NCBI RefSeq assembly: GCF_000350225.1
Contig: NW_005179120.1
Span: 94,060 to 158,059 of the forward strand
Direction of reading: 5' to 3'
DNA length: 64,000 bases
Origin: Chondrus crispus
Taxonomy: Eukaryota > Rhodophyta > Florideophyceae > Gigartinales > Gigartinaceae
Shown here: in pieces, positions 10,360 through 20,193 of the stretch
Position numbering within the stretch: position 1 is the first letter of the stretch
How the letters are laid out: each line of letters opens with the position of its first letter
Notes under the pieces: generated by a model
What the model was told of the DNA's origin: nothing
The model's input: only the letters and a program-made list of their open reading frames with translations
Databases searched by the model: none
Translations under genes and position numbers: made by a program

Positions 10360-12112
10360 TTCTCATGGACTCCATCAGATACACGAAAAAGAGCATCCTA
10401 TTGACCCGAACATCCAGGATGCCATCACGTATGTTCCTCCACTCATGGATAACAGTCACGAGACAGAGGATGCCGAGCAAGATGAAGCGGAGTCCTCAGG
10501 GTCTAGGTATCCACGACGTGAACGACGGCAGACTTCCTACTACACCCCCGGTTCAGCCAGTGTGGCAAGAGCATTTTCGGCAGTCGAAGCTACGATGTCG
10601 GATCCTTCGACCGTCCGGGAAGCTCTATCGCAGAGCCACTCTAAAGATTGGAAAACTGCAATTGATTCGGAGTTGAAATCATTGAGGCAGCACGAGACTT
10701 GGGAAATTGTTGGTACTCCAGAGGGGGTGAGGCCTTTGTCAACAAGATTTGTTTTTATCCGCAAGTACGACGAGAGCGGAAGAGTGATTAGGCACAATGC
10801 AAGACTTGTAGTTCGAGGTTTCCTTCAAGGGAACGTAGATCAAACTTTCTCACCAGTGGTAGACTTTACGACTATTCGCACTTGTCTTGCAGTTGCAGTC
10901 AAGAGGGGGTACATTATCGAGCAAATGGATATCAAGACTGCCTTTCTCCATGGCGAGATTGACAGCGATGTGTACGTGAAATGTCCCGAAGGGCTTTCGC
11001 TGTGTAAGAAAGGTCAAGCCCTCAAGCTTCGAAGGGGGTCTACGGGCTTAAGCAGGCACCAAGACTTTGGCATGACAAGTGGGAGTCGGTCATGGTGGCG
11101 ATGGGTTTTGAGAAATTGCTCTCTGACGATTGCGTCTACCGTCGTGGAAGTGTTTGGCTGTTGCTGTATGTAGATGACATCATACTTCTTAGTCTGAGAA
11201 TGAATGACGCTCAAAATGTGAAGCAGGAGCTCATGAGACATCTGGATGTTAAAGATTTGGGTTCACTCAAGTCCTTTTTGGGTGTTCTGTTTGGACGAGA
11301 CTCTGAGGGCGCGTGGTTGACACTACATCACACAAGTGCTACATCGGTTTGGTATGTTGAACTGCAAGCCTGTTGCGACTCCTATGTGCTTGGGAGCGCT
11401 CAAGGATATCTCTGAAGGTGGAGGGGTACATGAGGACTGTGCAACTTATCAAGAATTACTGGGATGCTTGCTATTCCTTTCCACCCGCACTCGCCCGTAC
11501 ATTGCTTCTGCCGTATCAATCCGTTTTCGGTACTCGTCTGCTCCGACAGAAATACACTGGACTTGTCTCAAGCGTATTCTTCGATATCTTCAAGGGACGA
11601 AGCGTCATGCACTACGCTTACATTCAGGAAATCAAGAGAAACTGGTTGCATTTTGTGACGCGGACTGGGCTGGGAACCGCATTGATAGACGCTCAACAAC
11701 AGGTGTCTTGTTTCAATTTGGTCAGAGTACAGTTGCTTGGAAGGCGCTCAAGCAAACTTCCGTGGCCCTCTCCACGACCGAGGCCGAGTTCCTGTCTTTG
11801 AGTGAAGGAACCAAGATGGTGCTTTGGTTGCGCAGCTTGCTTCGAGAGATGGACTGTACTCAGAATGGAAGTACAATTGTCAGTGAGGACAATCAGGGTG
11901 CGGTAGTGTGGGCGACTGAGGGAAAACGTCACGCGAAGCACCTCTCAATCCGCAAGAACTCTGTCAGAGAGAACGCCCAAGACGGTATCATTCACCTGTC
12001 TTACTGCAACACCGCTGACATGACGGCAGATATCCTTACGAAGCCGCTTCTCCGTATCACATTCGAGAAGCATAGAGAGCAACTCAGAGCAGTAGAAGTG
12101 ACAGATCGAGGC

Positions 12113-12123
12113 GCAAGAGGGGA
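12113..12123 (+). promoter_or_regulatory. Copia-1 polypurine tract
   Basis: GCAAGAGGGGA immediately precedes the 3' LTR at 12124, the expected place for plus-strand priming. Confidence 0.7.
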
Positions 12124-12521
12124 TGTTGATGTGTAATGCGCGCTCGCTCGCTGCTATACGTTGCGCTATCGTACATGAGGGGCTGAATTGTGCTTCGTAA
12201 GACCATACTGATGTGCCATATCGCGCTAGCCCCTGAATTGGTGCTATTGAGCGGCGTGATGTGTCCGCTAAGTGACTTAATATCTAGTATTTTGATGGTG
12301 TCCTTCTTTCGTACTGTGTGTTTGTGTTTCGGGATGTGCGCCTACCATGTTGTCGTCCTGCACACTGATTTGTACTTTGGCTTTCGGTAGGTTTACCATC
12401 GTACTCTTAGTATACATAAGTTCTACCTTGATCGAGTCAAGTAAAGTCCGGTCTACGGTGTTACCAGACCCCATCGACGAACTTCTCCCGACTCACATCC
12501 ATTCATTCACCCCCTGCAAAG
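12124..12521 (+). repeat. Copia-1 3' LTR (398 bp)
   Basis: Near-identical copy of 6163-6560, followed by the target duplicate AGTAC. Confidence 0.94.
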
Positions 12522-12526
12522 AGTAC

Positions 12527-13538
12527 GTCGTGAATGAGTAGATGGAAGCTGGTAAACTTGAAGAAAAAACTTGGCCTCGTTCGCCATTATTCTTCTCATA
12601 CGTGTGGACCTGTGCACGTGTACCAATCGCCTCTCAACATTGAGACTCGCACCCCGCCTTCAGCCAGTCTGCAACCATTCTGAACACACCTTTGATTCAC
12701 TATACAACGATCTCTACCTCTTTACGTGGACGCAACTGACGCATCTGATGGCCAAGTGCCTGCACATTATTGCTCAAGATATTATTGCTCAAGATTATTG
12801 TAGAGAGCAGAGCAAAAGAGCTCACCTGACTGCTGAGAGACAGCGATATCCTTTCATTTTGTGAGTTGACCTCCATGTTGAATCCGTGAGCACCAAACCC
12901 ACGTGGGTCATTGGATCACAATATCTTCTGGGTGCTGGGAGGTTGCGAGGTGGCGCCTGTGTCGCTTCTGTCTGAATACTTGATGCTGCTGTGATCGCTT
13001 TTCAGTCGTCTGTCTGCGTGGAGGACAAGCTTTTCCCATGGAACACTTATTACCCGTCAAGTCTGCCTGCATCCCTCTACAATTGTTTGCTGAGTGTTGA
13101 AAGCGAAGCAGGTCGATGGTTCATACATACACATACATGGACTGCAACGTCCATCAAGCAAGCTTCTCACGCATTCAAAACGGAACAAAAAACCCTCCCC
13201 ACCACAGTACCACCGCGCATAGTTGCAACGCAGTACAGTTCTAGTGTCTCGGTGTGGCACTATTTCCGTGGGGGAAGAGTGTCTTGATTTGAGTGGTGAA
13301 GGTTTGAGGTGCCTTGACTCTCTGTTTATTGCAAAGATAGCTACTTAAGTAGAAGTCCATATTATCGCTCAAAGCCTGACGAAGCAGAAGAAGCAGAGAT
13401 GATGCTAAAAAAGGAAAGACATTGAAAAGGATGAAGCCATAAAAAGAATCAGTGCTGCTTAAGGTGCCACTACTTGTTACCATAAAAGCACACACTGTGT
13501 GCAACACTCTGGCACCAAGCGTCTATCGCTTTCCGAAG
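12527..13538. other. intergenic, no gene recognised
   Basis: Short open frames only, none with a recognisable domain. A tandem direct repeat of ATTATTGCTCAAGAT lies at about 12767-12797. Confidence 0.5.
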
Positions 13539-14963
13539 TTACATCACTAGCTTCATGATAACAACCAGATGACCCACACTTCCTACTGCGACCCCGTGAT
13601 CGTGGTCTATCTGCAAATCTGCTTGACTCTCTAACTGAGCCAGGACAGCCTCAGACCCACCCTCTCGCCTTTGCACAATTCCTCCCTTCCTTGAAAATAT
13701 TTGTGATGTTCGTCCTGCGCGAGAAGCTGTACGCAAGTCCGCTCTCCTCAGGAACCGACTCGTGATTTCTTCCCAATCCTCTAAACTCCCGGTATGAAGT
13801 GCGACCCCTCTTTCCACGTCCCACACCCGCACGCTTCTGTCCCATGATCCAGATACCACACGTCTTCCGTCTCCACTCATCGCAACGCTACGCACCGCAC
13901 TCGTGTGTCCAACTAACGCCTCCCCAACTTGTACTACCGTCTCCACGTCCCACACCCGCACGCTCATGTCAACTGATCCAGATACCACACGTCTTCCGTC
14001 CCCACCCATCGCAACGCCCCACACAAAATCTATGTGTCCAACTAACGCGTCCCCAACTTGTGCTCCCGTCTCCACGTCCCACACCCGAACGCCTATGTCA
14101 ACTGATCCAGATACCACACGTCTTCCGTACCCACTAACCCCAACGCTAACCACCTCACCCGTGTGTCCAACTAACGCCTCCCCGACTTGTGTTACCGTCC
14201 CCACGTCCTACACCCGCACGCTCTTGTCAACCGATCCAGATACCACACGTCTTCCGTCCCCACTAATCGCAACGCTATTCACTGAACCTGTGTGTCCAAC
14301 TAACGCGTCCTCGACTTGTGCTCCCGTCTCCACGTCCCACACCCGCACGCTGTTGTTCATCGATCCAGATACCACACGTCTTTCGTCCTCACTCATCGCA
14401 ACGCTAACCACATAACCCGTGTGTCCAACTAACGCGTCCCCAACTTGTGCTCCCGTCTCCACGTCCCACACCCTAACGCGCATGTCAACCGATCCAGATA
14501 CGACACGTCTTCCGTCCCCACTCATCGCAACGCTTTTCACCCAATGCGTGTGTCCAACTAACGCCTCCCCGACTTGTGCTTCCGTCTCCACTTCCCACAC
14601 CCGCACGCTCTTGTCAACCGATCCAGATACCACACGTCTTCCGTCCCCACTAATCGCAACGCAACCCACTCTCGACCTATGACCGCGGAAACTTCTCAAT
14701 ACTTTCCTCTCCGATGTACTCCACAGCCTTAACGTCCCGTCTTCATATCCCACAACAACATACCCATTCCTCTCACAGAAAGTTGCGCAGGTAGCTCTTA
14801 TCACGCTCGGGTTTTCTCCAGTCACTTCGGAAGTTACGCTTCCAAAGCACATTCCAAAATATGCCTTCAAACGACCACGCATGTTACGCCTGCTTGTTTC
14901 AACGTGATGACGTGCAGTAGCGCATATGAAGAAATTTGTAAGCCTGTGGAAATATTTCACCAT
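13539..14963 (-). pseudogene. WD40 beta-propeller array, probable C-terminal part of an NLR-type receptor
   Basis: Reads from ATG 14963 as about 470 codons with one in-frame TAG (14208-14210) where every other repeat has the Trp of VRVWDVET. Eight WD40 units are seen: one diverged (GYEDGTLRLW) followed by seven of exactly 43 codons. Each of the seven reads VGHT..V..VA.SGDGRRVVSGS.D..VRVWDVET.AQVG.AL. The C-terminal tail (SLEDWEEITSRF ...) is unrelated. Several in-frame stops in 14964-15194 separate it from the NB-ARC part, so it may be a separate gene or the severed end of one. Near-identical propeller repeats on STAND proteins are known from fungal HET-E/HET-D; that comparison is by analogy. 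Confidence 0.85.
13787..14690 (-). repeat. seven tandem 129-bp WD40-coding units
   Basis: The landmark CGTCTTCCGT (or a one-base variant) recurs at 13861, 13990, 14119, 14248, 14377, 14506 and 14635, an exact spacing of 129 bp each time, so the array has had no unit-internal indels. Confidence 0.95.
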
Positions 14964-15194
14964 CCTTTACGATCCGCATGGTTCCCAATGGACTAGCCAT
15001 TACAAAACCGGAGGGATGTTACGCTAAGTGTCATGAAACGCCAGGATATAAGGTAACCTATTGATAGTGTAATTGACTAACACAGTAATGTGCTTCATCC
15101 TACACGGATGACTCTATTACTGTCTGAGCATCCCTTTGGTAATCAAATCGACAAGCTGCGGTTATCAGGACTACTTAAAGCCTAGAGGAGACTC

Positions 15195-17034
15195 TCAAAG
15201 TAAATATGACGACCCAAGCTTCATCAGTCTTATCTTCAGACTTCGTCCAATTGCCATTACAACGTCCTCTGGGCCCAGGCTCTCTGTTTCGAATTCGCCT
15301 TCAAATTGAACTATCTTCGTCTCCTTCTCAGCAGATTGCGTGAAAACTGTTACTTCTGTCCCGAACGGGTCCACCTGGCATCCATACACTTCATTCCGGG
15401 AATCCATGCCGACTTGAATGTCTTCGCAAAAGCTAGATGACAGAACAATCTGCTCCACCAACCTTCCATCGGCTCGCGCTACACACTCACTCACAGCACG
15501 CACCCACGGCTGCGGTGCGTATCTCTCGATTTCCTCTAGCATCTTTCGTACACAACCTGAATCCCGCGCCTTGTGCTTCACTCGCCCACATAGTTGAAAG
15601 TAAATTCCAGCATTACTTTCACCACAAAACGGTATACACAGTCGCGCAGCCCGCATCATCAAAACCATTGCATCCACTGCATCCTCATCTACCCGTCCCA
15701 TTCCCACATTCCCGCTTCTTCTTTTCCGCTTCAAATCTCTACTCAATCCCTTCACAGCTTCCTCGTATTGCCAAACCCCGCCTCTCCGTATCACTGTCTT
15801 CACCCATCGTGCACTCAAAAATAGTCTCTCCAGCTCCTCTACACACCCACCCTGTCTCAGAACACGGTATATGATCTCGAAAACATACTCCTCCCGCGCG
15901 CTCTTGCCTTCTCCGTCTCGCCCCTCACTCATTGCAAGCAACCCTCCTCCTGCCCTGCATACATCTGCCATCTTCTTACACCAATCTTCTACACCCTCCT
16001 TCTTCGCTTCTTCTACCGCGAAATCGTGCGTCAGATCATGCACCCGCAACCCACCACACCCCTTCTCGTACTGCAAGTCTACTAATCCAACCCTTTCCAT
16101 CTGCTTTGCACAACCTTCCGTCCACTCCTCGTCCATCTCCCACAAATCTCCAACCAAACACAAAGGTATCCGGTCTTGCTTCTTCATAACGCACAGACTC
16201 CGGTGCATCTTTCGAAACGAAAATTTACTAACCGTCTCCCCACTCCTTCTCACATCCGACTCCAAGAGATGTAGTGACGTATGCAATGTCGCATTCAACG
16301 ACAAATATCCGTCCTTCGGACTCTCCCCGCGAATCGTGTTACGCCTCTTCATCTTCGAAAGGTACACCCCCCATGCTTCTAACACTTCTCCTTCCCATCT
16401 TTCCTTCATGTATCTCACACTCGTTCCCGCCACGTTTAGGGCAAGCGGCAATCCGCCACACATTTCCAGTATTTCACTCACGGCCTCTTTGCATCTCGCA
16501 TCATCCACTTCCTCTCGATTCGCCTCACTCGCGTGCACAAGCATGTCAACTGCTTCTTTCCCACCCTTCTGCCTCGGCTCGAAAGATACCGGCCTCCCAA
16601 TTTGATGCAGCTCCCTATCCCTCGTGGAGTACAGTAGTCTGCTCGTCTTTTGCTGCGCCCTGCTGCCCCCGCAGTGTCAGCCAGAACGGACAACTTTTGA
16701 AGAATATTCGCGTCTATATCATTCACCACCCACACATCATCAATGATGAACAGACACACATGACTACAAAACCACGCTTGTACTTTCGCTAACACCCTTC
16801 TAAACTCGCTCTGCTCTCGCATTTTCGCAGCAGTCTGGTTGCCACCGGACGCTTCCACAATCAGGCACAGTTCTTCAATCAGCCCTCCCACGTTTCCGTC
16901 TTTCCCCAATGACATGAAGTACACTCCTCCCGAAAACTCCGCTTTAATCTCAACATCATGCGCAATCGCTCGTAGGGCACATGTCTTCCCGACTCCACCT
17001 TGTCCCACTGCTGTCGCACCCACTTGCTTGTTCC
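15195..17034 (-). pseudogene. NB-ARC (STAND/NLR) nucleotide-binding region
   Basis: Contains a Walker A P-loop (GQGGVGKTCALR), Walker B (CLFIIDDVW), an RNBS-B/sensor-like LLYSTRD, the GLPLAL motif, and a winged-helix-like region ending with an HDLTHDFAVEEA stretch comparable to the MHD position. That order is the NB-ARC module of APAF-1 and plant R proteins. A frameshift near 16630-16660 separates Walker B from the sensor. After the winged helix come about 200 residues without a recognised domain. Downstream on the same strand lies the WD40 array, upstream the helical N-terminal domain. With the solo LTR, the palindrome and several frame breaks, the locus is a pseudogene of an NLR with NB-ARC and WD40 parts. 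Confidence 0.87.
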
Positions 17035-17087
17035 TATCTCTCCATAGCACAGCCGCTTTTTAAAAGCGGCTGTGCTATGGAGAGATA
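17035..17087. repeat. perfect 26-bp inverted repeat with 1-nt spacer
   Basis: Arms 17035-17060 and 17062-17087 are exact reverse complements around t17061. It sits immediately upstream of the P-loop coding region and puts a stop into the NLR frame. Confidence 0.95.
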
Positions 17088-17213
17088 AGACCCGACTCAC
17101 ATGTGTTCTGTAATTCATCGCTCCCCCGAGAATCAAGCTTCACATACACCGACGCAGGATTATGTTCGGCTCTTATCGACGGCCTGAACATATCAGCCGT
17201 GCCTCCCCTGATC
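17088..17213 (-). pseudogene. NLR pseudogene, linker between N-terminal domain and NB-ARC
   Basis: When solo LTR B and one GACTC copy are left out, the frame of the N-terminal domain runs straight on here (VESIRGGTADMFRPS ... DELQNTCESGLISP) until the palindrome. This is an inference from frame continuity; the stretch has no recognised domain. Confidence 0.65.
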
Positions 17214-17218
17214 GACTC

Positions 17219-17850
17219 TGTAGTGCACTGTACTCTGTACCGGGACAGCTGTCCTAATCTCGCCAAAATCGCGCTCGCCGCCACCACGTGTGCCACGGGT
17301 ACACGTGGACCCCTGTCTCTCTGCCGGACCATGCCGGTGGACCCGTGTGAGCCCTCTACCACCTGTCGGGCCTATAGGGGCCGTTACTTGGTCCCCTCGG
17401 GGCTACACCCGTTATATTCTAGTTATTCTAATTTACAGTATAATTTAGCTTCGTCATGACGACGACGGGGACTATATAGTCAACCCGATAATCAAAGTAA
17501 AGAGGCACGAAGCCTCGGGTCTTTTACCTTGGTTTCTGGATTCCAGGTTGTAGCCTCGACTCGGTACTGGCTCCCCCATACCGACCGAGCCATCTACACC
17601 CCTGCCTTCCCCGCGCGCGTCGACCCAACTGCGCGAGCGCTACGTAACTATTGTGCTGTCCATTCTGTTAGTTCTGTTTTTCCTTTAATTCTTCCTCTTT
17701 ATTGCTGACTCTAGTTCTACCTTTCTACCGCGCAAGCCGCGCCCGGATCCCGGTTCCAGTCATCCACCGGGTGGTCTCCCGAATTCCCTTACGCGTACGA
17801 ACGCGCGTCGCTCTGCCTACAGCCGCCACACGTGGCTGTAGTGCACGACA
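17219..17850. mobile_element. solo LTR B (632 bp) inserted in the NLR gene
   Basis: Starts TGTAGTGCAC, ends GTGCACGACA (inverted ends, 9 of 10), and is flanked by GACTC at 17214-17218 and 17851-17855. It has no coding content. It is rich in short inverted repeats, for example AGGACAGCTGTCC-type palindromes near 17245, and has a TATATA stretch near 17470. Its ends resemble those of solo LTR A. Confidence 0.85.
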
Positions 17851-18328
17851 GACTCGACGGCCGCGCTTACTTGTTGAATACGATCGTGAAGGCGGTCCGC
17901 TTCTTGCTCGACTGCCGCGCGAGTATCGATGCTCGTGCTTGCTTTAAGAAGAAGATCGTGAAGGTGGCATGCTTCTTGCTTGCGTGTCTTAAGGACCTCT
18001 TTATCTCCCATTGCAGAGGCGTACACACCAAGTCTCGATTTTGGGTTCTCCGACTCTTTCTGCAGCTCTTCGCGGGACTTCGATATGAAGCTTGAGAGGC
18101 CCTCAATTTCACGTTGGAGCAAGCCCGTGTGCTGCGTCGACGTTCCATGGATCGGCATGTCTTTCAGCTCCGTGATTTATGCCTGCAAGGTAGTGTACGC
18201 GGTGAGCATTTCGATAGAGAGCGTTTTGTTTCCTTGTAGGCTTTGTGTCGTTCGATGAGACTTGCGATGAGGCGGACGACTTGCTCAGCTGGACCGGTGA
18301 GGCCCAAGATACTGTTCGGATCAGCCAT
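17851..18328 (-). pseudogene. N-terminal helical domain of the NLR pseudogene
   Basis: Begins at ATG 18328 with MADPNSILGLTGPAEQVVRL, an opening that resembles the helical N-terminal domains of fungal STAND/NLR proteins (inference from pattern). It continues, after a frameshift near 18215 and an in-frame TAA near 18178, into a predicted coiled coil (LLQREIEGLSSFISKSREEL ... AAVEQEADRLHDRIQQVSAA). The TAA and frameshift add to the damage downstream. Solo LTR B interrupts the frame just after AAVES. Confidence 0.6.
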
Positions 18329-19671
18329 GATGTTTGGGAATGGGGGGTGTTGTTCGAATTCGAATACGCAGCCGTGGCAAAGCGGCGCTTGCTCTTCGCT
18401 CTATTTCCCTCTCTCAGAATCTCTTTCCCTCTTGTCGTTTTCAGTCGTTGTTAATCGTTGTTTTTCGTTCTTGGTCTTCTCGCGAGGGGGGCGAGAAAGG
18501 TTTGCTTCCACGCTTGGCGTTACGAATGAATGCAGTACATTCAATAGCCCACAGGTATTTTAGGGGATATGCCCGCTTGACAGTGAATTTTGGAGTGATT
18601 TCCTACATTAGTCGAAGGAGAGGGCGGTTGTGCGGATTGTTGCTGCAGTGTTGGCACATTGAAAGTGTAGTAAGGTTGCCTTTCGAGGGAGAAAGGTCGC
18701 GCACGCGCTCGGCACTACCCTTCCCCGCGAGGGTAGCTTGGAGTGAATTTCAAAAGTATAAATGAAAAAAGTGCTTCACATGGACCTCAGGCGATTATGA
18801 GTAACCAATCGCTGCTTGTTCGTGTCGGAAACCACGTCCATGCACCAAAACGTGGCTGAAAACGACGGAAAACATTTTAGCTCGAAGATTCTGCTCCACT
18901 CTCAGCTGGCCTGATTTTCTACGATGCAGGGTAATTTGGAGTACGGTTTTCTCCACTGCTCAGCCAATTTTTGGACACTGAATTGGGAATTGGACATGGT
19001 TGCGAGTACAGTTTTAATTAATGTCTCCCGCTTTTTTAGCGTAAATCAATACTCCAAATCATCCTCGCACTCTAAATTACCCTCCCAGGGAAGGGTGTCG
19101 GAATTTGCTCAGCGGGCGGGCGATGATCTGAAACGTGTCCAGGTAGTGCGGGCCACTAGGGCTCTAGGCACCGAAAGGGGGCACAGGCCGGTGTGGCTCG
19201 GGGTGCGGGAAGGGGACGGGGAACAGCTGAGCTTTCGGGTTGGGTTCGGTTTTTCGGGGGTGAGATTAGTGAGGATGAAGACGTTAATGGTCTTCGTCCT
19301 CGGGCTTTACACTCCCACTCGATGTAAAGTCGAGTGGACTAAAAGTGTACTCAAACCCCTTTTTAGAGAGGTACTACCTACGATTCTGCCCCTATTGGGC
19401 TTAATTGAGCGTTTGCTCTTTTTGGCAGTGAGGATCCTTTAGAAGGATCCCCAATTTGTAGGTAGTGGAATTGTCTACGCGAGATGTGTCACCCACTAGG
19501 GACAGGTGGCACCACATTAGGGAGTTGGTAGTGACAGACAATAATAAAATTGTGACAAAGGGTACTGTTCGTGAAGTACACTCCAGTGCACAGTCATCCA
19601 AACTGAGTAGTGCACCCTCATGCAAGGTTTTAACAACATGCAATACTCCCATTTTGTACTAATGAATGGGG
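18329..19671. other. intergenic region upstream of the NLR gene
   Basis: Open frames present are at chance length and match nothing known. An inverted pair (GGGTAATTTGGAGT near 18930, ACTCTAAATTACCC near 19067) and T-rich runs near 18435-18480 are visible. Any NLR promoter would lie at 18330-18600. Confidence 0.4.
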
Positions 19672-19937
19672 TCACACAAAATACTCGGTTACAAGCTTCT
19701 GGTGCCTCTTGAGAGGCGCCAGACTGAGCAGACTCGTTCTGATCTCAGAACGACTCTGTTCAGCGTGTGCAGTTAGTAACGCGCGCTTTGCAGGGTGCAA
19801 ATGACGAACTGCATCCTCGATACCCGAATTGTTCACCCTTTTCTCCACTCCCGTAAAGCAGGCAATCACTTCCTCAAAAGCTGGACTAACATACTCATTT
19901 GTTTCTATCTCTTTAGTTGCATCTGCAATCGTCTTTT
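19672..19937 (-). pseudogene. unknown small gene, 3' part (split by Copia-2)
   Basis: An open minus-strand frame running from the Copia-2 boundary to the stop at 19672, rich in Ala, Glu and Leu (FEEVIACFTGVEKRV, HPAKRALLTAHAEQSRS) and likely helical. With Copia-2 and one CTTTT copy left out, it joins in phase to the frame starting at ATG 26017, giving a protein of about 150 residues. The family is not recognised. Evidence for coding is only frame continuity across the insertion. Confidence 0.45.
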
Positions 19938-20191
19938 TGTCGAATGACCGGTATCCGGATGGGCTCCGTCCCGGACCAATGCGTCTTTTGACACGTTTCT
20001 TTACTCCATCTGTTTTATGCTTAAAGATTCTCTTTTTCTCTCGAGAGCAGGTGCTCGGGGTGCTGCCTTATATTACCGCTACTTGGCGCCAACGGGCCCT
20101 GGAGGGCAGACTACTGCGCTACTGTCAGCGCTGTCGCTGTATCGCTCAGCAAAGATCGAACAGACAGTCTCACACCGGTGGTTGAGCCGAC
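19938..20191 (-). repeat. Copia-2 3' LTR
   Basis: Starts TGTCGAATGACCGG and ends GTTGAGCCGAC. Direct copy of 25567-25822 with about 7% divergence. Confidence 0.9.
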
Positions 20192-20193
20192 TC

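Larger units (their letters stand above)
9777..12136 (+). pseudogene. Copia-1 pol part 2: C-terminal integrase, RT, RNase H
   Basis: Continues the integrase (YSPNQNGLAERTNRT with the catalytic Glu), then reverse transcriptase (EQMDIKTAFLHGEID near 10920 and LLYVDDIILL near 11160) and RNase H (FCDADWAGNRIDRRSTTG and LSTTEAEFLSLSEG). Lesions: an in-frame TAG at 10349-10351 inside a palindrome, a frameshift between about 11035 and 11095, and another near 11335. The frame ends at 12134-12136, just inside the 3' LTR, as in many copia elements. Confidence 0.9.
6163..12521 (+). mobile_element. Ty1/copia LTR retrotransposon Copia-1, with a nested solo LTR
   Basis: About 6.36 kb including a 1,042-bp insert. 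LTRs of 398 bp lie at 6163-6560 and 12124-12521, with target duplication AGTAC at 6158-6162 and 12522-12526. Order gag, protease, integrase, RT, RNase H is the copia order. A primer-binding site matching the inside of initiator-Met tRNA abuts the 5' LTR, and a polypurine tract abuts the 3' LTR. The LTRs differ at about three bases, but the coding region carries at least two stops, several frameshifts, a snap-back palindrome and the nested solo LTR. Confidence 0.94.

Noticed and set aside
13903-14682. Long forward frames encoding repeated CPTNASPTC-type peptides
   Set aside because: They are antisense shadows of the WD40 array; periodicity comes from the 129-bp units on the minus strand.
13787-14690. 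Regular repeats that could suggest a CRISPR array
   Set aside because: Units are 129 bp, contiguous and coding for WD40 blades; there are no spacers.
18924-19442. Forward frame of 172 codons
   Set aside because: Length is near that expected by chance in 64 kb, composition is unconvincing and no motif is seen.
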